A stretch of 64,000 nucleotides of DNA. It comes from Sabethes cyaneus (lineage: Eukaryota; Arthropoda; Insecta; Diptera; Culicidae). The stretch's first letter is position 1. Each line of letters begins with the position of its first letter. Location of the stretch: the NCBI RefSeq assembly GCF_943734655.1, contig NC_071354.1, positions 7,720,001 to 7,784,000 on the forward strand, in the 5' to 3' direction. Below, piece after piece: positions 56,051 through 64,000 of the stretch. Both the position numbers and the translations under genes were made by a program. Below the pieces are notes generated by a model. That model searched no databases. It had not been told where the DNA came from and saw nothing but the letters and a program-made list of their open reading frames with translations.

Positions 56051-57719
56051 AAAAACTGAATATAAATTTTACTATTAGGTGTCTGATGCTCCAAAATTTT
56101 GAAACAGTTGCATTGGATGAAAATTCCACAATACGCAAACAATAATTCTGCTATAGCAACAGTGCCGCATAGCGGCCTACTATGTATTTACGATGCGAGA
56201 GCATCAAACCCGTATGGGCAGCAATAAAGGTACACATTTATTGGCAGGAGTGCAATATATCTAGGAATAACAACATTTATCGTTTTGTTTACTACAGATG
56301 TAAAATGAGTAAATAAAAAGTTTTAAAATTTAATTTCAATGGATATTGGCAGTAGCTCTATATAAGCCAGATGATGAGTTTGAGTGCCATTTTCGATGCG
56401 GATTTGGATTTGTTATTGAAAACATTGTTGACATTTTCGACATTTTTTCTATGGCTTCCTTTGTGATTGATTTTTTTATTTTAAATATTTATTCAACTGA
56501 TTTTCAGTAATGTTCAGCCATATTTAAAAATTCTAGGAAAACTCCATGAACTGTGTTAAAACGAAACTCCTACAGCAGACCGTCATAATCCGAGTTCCAT
56601 TTTGCACTGGTAGACACCTAATTTTAGCTCACCCCTGACGACTGTAACGAGGATCGATAAAGGAGAGCGACATTCGCATGCCGCAGGTGTGTTGTCCCGT
56701 CGTGACCCTGAAAGCGGTCAAATTTTTGTCACGAAGGAACCACAAAAAAGTGTCCCTTTGTGCAGGTTGTTGGATTATGGGAAAGAAAGTAAGAACGAAA
56801 GCACGAGCATTTCGATTCAAATGCAAACCAGAGGGGGTCATTAATTCGACGTCGAGTCGGCTGGCTGCTTGCGCTTGGATTATGTTTTGATGGTAAACGC
56901 CAGCTTGGCTACTGGCCAACAATTTTTCTAGCACCCCGGTTTAAGGTATTCAACACATTACAGCAGAACCAGGTATTCAACACATTACAGAGAGACGTGG
57001 AGGGGGGATGGGGGACAGTCGGCATGGTATCCTGAAGACTTTATCCCACACTGGTCCCATTTGGATGGTTAGTTGAACATGTTCCGTAAACATCTCGTCC
57101 CCGACTAAGGAGACATAAAGGTGCACACAAAGAGACACAAACAGATGGCGACCACAGTCCGTCGGTCGGTCGGTCGGACGGGCAGTCAGTCAGTCAGTTC
57201 AGACAATCATCCGACAGGACAGGGGATGAGAGTTTTCCCCCCTACCACCACTGTCCTGTGTGCGAACAACTGTGGAATCTGTGCCGGAGATTTGCTTTCA
57301 ATATGGTGTACCTACAATACAAAACGGTGCGGTTCCTGTCACGGTTTACCACACAAACCAATTTAGCCTCACGGAAGACGTTGTTCATTGCCAAGCCCCC
57401 TCCGGGGGAAGTGGGATTTGGATTGATTGTTTTCTACAGACTGGAGCGGGAAGCCGGTGTGAAGTGTTACGAGGATGTTACGAAACAGTGCCGCACAATG
57501 GGTGCGGTGTTGCGCAAATCTGTCAAATTAAATCTTGTAGTTGATTTGATGAATTTTAGCAGACAGCCTAAGCTCGTCGCTTTTTAGTTTGTAGTAGTTT
57601 CATACTTCCACTTGCGATACATCGATGCTATGCTAACTGCATTTCTGTAATTCAGCTGAACATATTCCAACGTTTATAGTACTCTCGAGATTAATTCTTT
57701 AAAAAATTCTGAAATAGGC
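56051..57719. other. Mostly unique spacer, no gene supported
   Basis: Includes cggtcggtcggtcgg and cagtcagtcagtcag runs at about 57158-57198, and a gtattcaacacattacag phrase repeated back to back at about 56946-56990. Frames of about 60-110 codons overlap on both strands without recognisable motifs. Confidence 0.45.
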
Positions 57720-57960
57720 CACAACCTCAAATTCACCAGAGTTTGGGATTTGTGCTATATCGTGTGGGCTTGCTCCACTTGGTCTCATCCCAAAAAGGTA
57801 CGATTTCTTAAGTTATTGTCACCCCGAAGTTCTGCCAACAAAAAATCATTTCAATTTCGCATTTTTCTGGCCATCCCCCAGACAGTGCTCATCGATGTTA
57901 TGTTAATTCCATATATTGACTACTGTTCTTATGATTGGTTTATTGAGGCCAACGATTAGC
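57720..57960 (+). pseudogene. Possible RT C-terminal scrap (CR1/L2-like wording)
   Basis: The plus-strand frame ends VRFLKLLSPRSSANKKSF then QTVLIDVMLIPYIDYCSYDW. The last part resembles the segment after the RT catalytic core in CR1/L2-type non-LTR elements (family wording: ...SLILPYFDYCS...). No catalytic motif is present, so the identification is tentative. It precedes the minisatellite, which contains a better RT fragment of a similar type at 60003. Confidence 0.35.
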
Positions 57961-58555
57961 GAACGAATAATTTCGTGTAAGGGACACGTGAATTAATATC
58001 CAAGAGCATGCCATTTAACAACACTTTAGACCATTTTTGTGAGCCTATATAAAGTACCTGATCTTCGCTGGCAAGCCGCAGACGAAGTTGAAAGTTCACG
58101 GACCTCTGGACCCCTTTCGAATAAGGCCAAATTCATGGCAGAAAGAACAAGAAACATGATAGAAAAAAACAAATTTTCTCTTTGAACTAACTTTTAACTG
58201 GAGAAACTAACTTTAACGTTATCGTGTGAGACAAGCGCATATGCCACGGTACAAACATTATTTCGTATACTACCGAGTACAAAACTGGAATTTCTAAAAC
58301 GATCAATCTGAAATTAAAGCAGGTCCTTGACAGTCAATTCCCGCTTCATTAAGCACACCGTCAGTTTTCACTACCTAAACAAGGCCGTACTTCCGTGGTT
58401 TTCTCGCGCCAGCCGCAATTTATTTGGTTCATTTCAGTTACAAACGAATAGCGCTCAAGCAGATCATTTTAACCATATTTAAAAGTTCTTCGTTGGGCTT
58501 AAACATGTAATGCGCGGTTTAGTCAGTTCCTCTATATATCGCTGTGCCACATAAA
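57961..58555. other. Spacer before the minisatellite
   Basis: No recognisable gene or repeat. The sequence changes abruptly to ccaaatgtg-type units at about 58560. Confidence 0.4.
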
Positions 58556-58559
58556 AATG

Positions 58560-59990
58560 TAAAGAGCTAAATGTGAGCTAAAATAGCTGAATGTGGGCTA
58601 AATGAGGGCCAATTTGGCCAAATGTCTGTCAAGTTTGCGCCAATCTGCTCCACTTGTGAGTCAAAAGTACACTAACTGTGAGCCAAATATGTGCCAAAAG
58701 TTAGCCAATGTAGGCCAAATGGGTGCCGAAAGAAAGGTTAATGTGGGCCAAAAGTGTTCTAGATGTGGTCCAAATGTATACTAAGTGAATACCAACTATG
58801 GCAAATATTGAACAAATGAAATGTAGGCTAAATGTAGGCCAAATAATTTCCGAATGTGGGCCAAATGTGTACCACATGTGGCCCAATTTTGTAAGGCAAA
58901 AGTGAGTCAAATGTGGGCCGAATGTTTGCCAAATTTTTGTTAAATATGTACCAAATCTACTACTATCTACTTTGAAATTTTAAAATAATGGACAAAGCAG
59001 TCAAAATCCCGCAAGTGCTGGATATATGTTTGACAAATGTGAACCATATGAGCGATAAAATGAATAGCAAATGTGCACCTAATATGTTCCAAATGTGGGT
59101 TAAACCCAATGTGATTCATATATTGACCAAATATGGCCCAAATATGTTCCAAATGTGGACATGTAGAGGACAAATTGGGGTCAAAGTGAATCAAAGCTAT
59201 GGACTTAGATTCTTTTAAGATTTGACTATTCTTTATCGACCGACCTCGCAGCCGGTTGCTAGAGTACGGGACAATTGCGGGATAACGATCGCACCCGTCA
59301 GTTGAGTTTCGAACATATGATGACCGGCTTTTTAAACCAGCATCATAACGAGGCTAAAAATAAGGTGAATGTATAGCAAATGTGGGTCAAAAGTGTGACG
59401 AAAGTAAGGTAAATGTGGACCAAATGTATGTCAAATGTCCCAAACTTTCCAAAAGTAAGGTGAATGAGTCCCAAATATGTGCGAAATGTGGTTAAAATAT
59501 GTGCCAAATGTGTACCAAATAGATGTGGGCCAAATGTATACTAAGTGTGTACCAAATATGTGCCAAAAGTAAGGCAAACGTGCGCAAAATATAGGCTAAA
59601 TGTGGGTCAAATATGTTTCGAATGTGGGCCAAATGTATGCCAAATGTGGGTGTGTCAAAAGAAAGGCGAATGGTAACAAATGTGTGCCAAATACATGCCA
59701 AATGTGTACTAAATAGGTGGGGAAAGAAAGGTAAATGTGAACCAAATGTACGTCGAATGTGGACCAAAAGTGCACCAAATTTGAGCACAATGCACCTCAA
59801 ATGTATGCTAATTTTGTGTCAAATGTGTACCAAGTATGTCCTAAACGTGGCTAAAAGTCTTTCGAATGTGTGGCAAATATCTTCCCAATATGGATCAAAT
59901 GTATGCCAAATATGAGTCAAACATGAGCCAAATGCAGGCTAAAGGTGTGTCAAAGTAAGGCAAATGCATCTCAAATGTAATGCAAATGTA
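58560..59990. repeat. Minisatellite block 1, ccaaatgtg 11-13 bp units
   Basis: Dozens of imperfect units such as gccaaatgtgggcc, ccaaatgtgtacc and gtcaaatgtgg. It is broken at about 59215-59375 by the module with cgcagccggttgctag. It is the same type as 28215-28780. Confidence 0.9.
59215..59375 (+). repeat. Module with cgcagccggtt, copy 3
   Basis: Reads gactattctttatcgaccga, then cctcgcagccggttgctag, then agtacgggacaattgcggga and, after a gap, atgaccggctttttaaacca and gcatcataacgaggct. It is the longest of the modules. The right half matches the accggcttgctagccagcat part of copy 1. Confidence 0.65.
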
Positions 59991-60002
59991 AAAGCTCGTT
60001 GG

Positions 60003-60215
60003 AAATCATGTCTACTGCTGTGCCTCAAGGTAGTAATCTGGGCCATTATTGTTCTTAATATTTATCAACGACTTGGCCAAGCTAACCCTTCAAGGAAAAC
60101 TGCGCTCTTTGCTGACGAGACATCTGCTTCCTACCAAGGATACCATGATTGGGCTACACTTCTTCTATTTCTCACGAATTTGCAATTGTTTGATTTTATC
60201 AAAAACTAAATACAT
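60003..60215 (+). pseudogene. Non-LTR reverse transcriptase fragment inside the minisatellite
   Basis: The plus strand gives STAVPQGSNLGPLLFLIFIN followed by DLAKLTLQGKLR, the RT PQG block. After a one-base shift comes LFADETSASYQGY, the YADD/FADD block with the second Asp as Glu, then LLLFLTNLQLFDFIKN. The wording (PQGSNLGPLLF.IFINDL) is that of CR1/L2/Rex-like or Jockey-related elements, different from the main relic family. Only about 70 codons remain and the shift makes it inactive. It is flanked on both sides by satellite. Confidence 0.8.
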
Positions 60216-60420
60216 GTTGATTCATTAGCACGTTGTGCAAAAATCGACTAACACTACCTTCAAAGAGCAAATACTCACTAGAAGTGAAATTAATTAAAGG
60301 AAAATTTAGAAAAGATGAGGCGGTTTTATGTCTGTTGGAGAGGAAACCTGGAAGAGATTTACTCTTATGGGCTTTTCCCTACTCCTTAAAAAAGACCATT
60401 AGGATATAAATAAATTGAAT
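60216..60420. other. Spacer after the RT fragment
   Basis: Probably the continuation of the retroelement fragment, too degraded to translate with confidence. The satellite resumes at about 60420. Confidence 0.4.
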
Positions 60421-60772
60421 AATGTGTCCCAAGAGTAAGACAAATGTATCCCAAAAGTAAGACAAATGTGGACCAAATAAAGAGTAAGGCAAGTGTATGC
60501 CAAATGTGAGTAAAATATATAGCAAAACTACTCTCAAGTAGCAATTTGGGTTTTATTACACTCTTATGATGGCATTTAAGACCAAAATTGGTCTTGAAGG
60601 CCACCAAAAGAGTACAATAAAACTCACATTGTTACCTGGGCTACAATGTACTACAAAATCCTTCAATAAAAAAAAGCTTGTTGCGGACCAAATATAGTCT
60701 AAAACTGTGGTAAATTTGAACCACAGGTGTACCAAAATATGTGCCCAATGTGTTCAAACTGTGGCATAATAT
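60420..60772. repeat. Minisatellite block 2, interrupted
   Basis: Units near gtcccaagagtaagacaaat mark the start of the second monomer type (about 22 bp). A non-repeat insert lies at about 60530-60680. Confidence 0.7.
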
Positions 60773-60996
60773 AGGGCCTATTCTGCCAGGCAAGTGTCGT
60801 CAAAAGCCCTAATTTGCTGTGCCGCCACTCGCATTTGTTTCGATGTTCTGCGAATCAAGTAACATGCCGCGAAAGGTTCTTTTAAAAACTCCAATGACAT
60901 TCAATTCGACTCGATTAACGCCGAACGAAACGCGAGTGGCAGTAAATGAGATCAAAATTTGCCGTGTCATGTCACTCACCTCGCGGAATAGACCCT
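60773..60996. mobile_element. 224-bp MITE with imperfect terminal inverted repeats
   Basis: The left end agggcctattctgccaggca and the right end, reverse-complemented agggtctattccgcgaggtg, match at 16 of 20 bases. The body is shared with 49650-49848. Target duplication is not resolved (tat/ta bases flank it). No coding frame. Confidence 0.7.
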
Positions 60997-61072
60997 TAGC
61001 CTACATTTGGCCCCCATTTGGTACACATTTGGATACCGTTTGAACATACTTGGCACATATTTTGGTACACAT
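60997..61072. repeat. Inverted minisatellite segment
   Basis: Reads cctacatttggcccccattt and ggtacacatttggatacc, the reverse complement of the ccaaatgtg type, before flipping at about 61068-61074 back to the forward sense (aatgtgtggcaaatatcttcc). The flip lies right after the MITE. Confidence 0.75.
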
Positions 61073-64000
61073 TCCTAATGTGTGGCAAATATCTTCCAAA
61101 TATGGACCAAATATATACCCAATATGGGTCAAATATAGAATGGTAAATTTGTCCCAAAAATAAGCTAAATGTGTCCCAAAAATAAAGCAAAATGTATCCA
61201 AAAAGTAAGGTAAACATGTTCCAGAAGTAAGGCAAATGTGTCCCAAAAGATGGCAAATGTGGCCCAACAGTAAGGCGATTCTGTCCTAATAGGTAAGGCA
61301 CATGTATCCTAGAAGTAAGACAAATGTATCTCAAAAGTAATGTAAATGAGCTCCAAATGATAATGTGAATGTTTCCCAAAAGTATGGCAAATGAGTCCCA
61401 CAAGCTAAGGCAAATGTGTCCTGATAGTAAAGGCAAGTGTTTCCAAAAAATAATGCAAATGTGTCCCAAAAGTTAAAGCAAATGTGTTCTAAAAGTTAAA
61501 ACAACTGTTTTCCAAAGGGTAAGGCGAATATGTCGCAAAAGTAAGGAAAACGTATCTCAAAAGTAAGGCCAATGTGTCCCAAAAGTAAGGTAAATTAGTC
61601 CAAAAAGTTAAGACAAATGTGTCTTAAAAGTGAGGAAAATGTGTTGCACATGTAAGGTAAGTGTCTCCCGAAACCAAATGTGTCCCAAAATAGATAAATG
61701 TGTCTTAAAAGTAGATAAATGTTTATCAATAGCTAGGCAAATGTGTCACAAATTTTTTTTTTAATTTAATTTTTATTTTACTTGTATCGTGGGAGGCAAA
61801 AAGCACTTAGATTGAGATAGAAATAGGATAGGATTAAGGCAAATGTGTCCCAAAAGTAAATCAAATTTGTCCCAAAAGAGAGACGAATAAACCCGAAAAG
61901 TATGGCAAATGTGTTGCGAAAGTAAGGTAAATGAGTCTCAAAAGTTACAAATTTCACTACAAAAGCTTTTTTCATGCTCATGTATCCCAAAAGTAAGGCA
62001 AATGTATCCCAATTGTATGTGTGTCCCAAAAGTGCGTGTTTGTATCCCAAATGTGTGTTTGTTTATGTGTGTGTATGCATGCGTGCATGTGTGTGTGTGT
62101 GCGTGTATGTGCCTAGTGATGTATGTGAGAGAGATAAAATATGTTTAATGTATGAGTATATGAATATTATATATATTGCCCCTTTTATGACTATTTAGAC
62201 TACTGTGATAATCATTTAATGAAACATACCGCATTTTTCACTCTTAATTTGACACTAGACTGGCGTTTAGTTTAATCAACTTATGAGTTTGACTTCTTTT
62301 TTCATCTTGCCCTCCTTTTTTACTTCATTTTCCTTGAGCGAAATCGTGTGCGAGATTCGACTGTCGTGATAATCGTGTAAATCGGGGTAGTCTAAATAGG
62401 GGCAAATGTCGCAATAAATTGAATTGAAATGAACTGAAAATGTGCAAGAGTAAGGCAAATGTGTCCCAAAAGTAAGGTAAACTTGTGAGGCAAATATGGG
62501 TCAAAAGTACTGCAGATGTGAGCCAAATCTAAGCTAAAGGTATTCCGAATGTGTGCCAAAAGTAAGGGCAAATGTGGGCCACAGAAAGACTGGCCCAATA
62601 TGTTCTAAACATGTACCAAATCTGGCTCAATTGTGTGGGGCGAAAGTATGGCAAATGTGTGCCAAATGTGGGTCAAATGTAGACCAAATACAAGTCAAAT
62701 GTGTCCCGAAAGTAATGAAAATGTGTTGAGAAAGTAAAGCAAATGTTTCCCATAAGTAAGGCAACTGTGCCCCAAAAGTACGGTAGATGTGTCCCAAAAT
62801 TAAGGCAAAAATCTGTACTAGAAGTGAGGCAAATGTCTCAAAAGTATGGCAAATATGTCCCAAAAGTAAAGCTATTGTGTACTAAAATTAGGGCAAAAAT
62901 TTCCCAAAAATAAAGCAAATGTTTCCTAAATGAAAGGCAAATGTGTACCAAAAGTAAGTCAAATATGTCCCAAAAAAAAGATAAATGTATCCCAAAAGTT
63001 AAGGTAAATGTGACCCAACAGTAGGGAAAATATGTTCCGAAAGTAAAGCAAATGTGTCTCGAAAGTAAGGTAAATGTGTCTCGAACCTAAGGCAAATGTG
63101 TCCCACAATAAGGCAAATGTGTCCCAAAAGTTAAGGCAAATATGTTCCAAAAGCAAGGCAAATGAGTCTCAAAGGTTAAGCAAAATGCGTCCCAAAAGTA
63201 AGGCATATGAGTCTTAAAAATTGAGGGAAACGTGTCTCAAAAGTAAGTGAAATATGTCCCAAAAATAAGGTAAATATGTCCCAAAAGTTAAGGCAAATGT
63301 TACCCAACAGTAAGGAAAATATGTTCCAAAAGTAACGCAAATATATCCCAAAAGTAAGGAAAATATGTTCCGAAAGTAGAGCAAATGTGTCTCGAAACTA
63401 AAGCAAATGTGTCCCCACAATAAGGCAAATAAGTCCCAAAAGTAAAGCAAATAAGTCTCAAAGGTTAAGCAAAATGCGTCCCAAAAGTAAGGCAAATGAG
63501 TCTCTAAAGTTGAGGCATATGTGTCCCCAAAAGTAAGTCAAATATGTCCCAAAAATAAGGTAAATGTGTCCCAAAAGTTAAGATAAATATGACCCAACCG
63601 TAAGGAAAACATGCTCCAAAGGTAAGGCAAATGCGCCTCAAAAGTTAGGTAAATGTGTCTCAAAAGCAAGACAAATATGTCACGAAAGTAAGGAAAATAT
63701 GTTCCGACAGTACAGCAAATGTATCTCGAAAGTAAGGTAAATGTGCCTCGACACTAAGGCAAATGTGTCCCCACAATAAGGCAAATAAGTCCCAAAAGTT
63801 AAAACAAATGTGTCCCAAAAGTTAAAGTAAATGTGTTCCAAAAGCAAGGCAAATGAATCTCAAAGGTTAAGGAAAATGTGTCCCAAAAGTAAGGCAAATA
63901 TATCCCAAAAGTAAGGCAAATATATCCCAAAAGTAAGGAAAACATGTTCCGAAAGTAGCAAATAGGTCTCGAAACTAAGGCAAAAGCGTCCCAAAAGTAA
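61073..64000. repeat. Minisatellite block 3, tgtcccaaaagtaaggcaaa 22-bp units, running off the window
   Basis: About 130 imperfect units of the pattern tgtcccaaaagtaaggcaaa follow one another to the last base. Interruptions: a T/A-rich insert at about 61752-61835, and a non-repeat stretch at about 62030-62440 with a gt dinucleotide run (about 62055-62105). Because 22 is not a multiple of 3, three units (66 bases) make one frame cycle; long minus-strand frames of Phe/Leu/Gly/His-rich text follow from this and are not called genes. Confidence 0.9.
62030..62440. other. Interruption of the minisatellite, possible MITE
   Basis: Contains a gt-rich microsatellite and then, at 62176-62205, ttgccccttttatgactatt with tagactac. 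Near 62390-62408, tagtctaaataggggcaaa looks like the mirror image with a gap. A small inverted-repeat element of about 230 bp is possible but the match is patchy. Confidence 0.4.

Noticed and set aside
56629..56934. 101-codon minus-strand frame in the 56-57 kb spacer
   Set aside because: No recognisable domain, an overlapping 70-codon frame lies on the other strand, and no splice-linked continuation; treated as chance.
60996..61469. 157-codon minus-strand frame
   Set aside because: Its residues repeat with the satellite period and it runs across the inverted satellite segment; it is a product of the array.
58560..64000. CRISPR-like array
   Set aside because: The units are contiguous degenerate minisatellite monomers without unique spacers, and the window is eukaryotic.

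Overview
This window is repeat-rich eukaryotic DNA with no recognisable cellular protein-coding gene, rRNA or functional tRNA. It looks like intergenic DNA of an insect with a large, transposon-packed genome. A culicine mosquito (Aedes-like) is the best guess. The guess rests on the style of the non-LTR endonuclease-reverse transcriptase remnants, tRNA-derived SINE-like copies, many MITE-like inverted-repeat elements, BEL/Pao and pogo/Tigger-like relics, AT-rich spacers, and short-period satellites. Species cannot be fixed without database searches.

Layout. 1-4.7 kb: pyrimidine-rich tract, a dispersed repeat with internal units (family A), and a 1.86-kb interval bounded by perfect 22-bp inverted repeats. 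5.3-6.6 kb: minus-strand non-LTR relic. 6.6-10.97 kb: mostly unique spacer. 10.98-14.85 kb: mosaic of a 1.1-kb repeat, two reverse-transcriptase relics of different families and a 271-bp MITE with perfect 27-bp ends. 14.9-18.5 kb: the best-preserved mobile element, a DNA transposon with about 140-bp inverted repeats around a broken transposase that still shows a GT-AG intron. 18.9-21.7 kb: a TTAA-flanked MITE and a pogo/Tigger-type transposase relic. 21.7-26.1 kb: spacer. 26.3-30.4 kb: BEL/Pao integrase fragment, two non-LTR relics, a minisatellite patch and a poly-A SINE-like copy. 30.7-32.9 kb: half of a foldback repeat fused to a short-period satellite. 33-36.6 kb: spacer. 37-42.4 kb: family A copies, one split by a retroposed insertion with a 24-bp target duplication and followed by a foldback element. 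43.6-46 kb: a retrotransposon inserted in another retrotransposon, then a complete foldback element with about 420-bp arms. 46-50.6 kb: spacer and dispersed repeats. 50.6-56 kb: a gggcca-motif element, another non-LTR relic, two opposed SINE copies and tandem modules. 56-58.5 kb: spacer with a possible RT scrap. 58.56-64 kb, running off the end: a large composite minisatellite interrupted by an RT fragment, a MITE and an inverted satellite segment.

How the parts relate. Nothing here forms a working pathway. The window reads as layers of insertions: retrotransposons inserted into older repeats with target duplications still visible, non-autonomous elements with inverted ends, and satellites that appear tied to a recurring sequence module also seen beside an apparent 5-prime region of a retroelement. 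All transposase and RT reading frames seen carry stops, frameshifts or truncations, so each is annotated as a pseudogene. Identity statements come from reading motifs by eye; no search was run.
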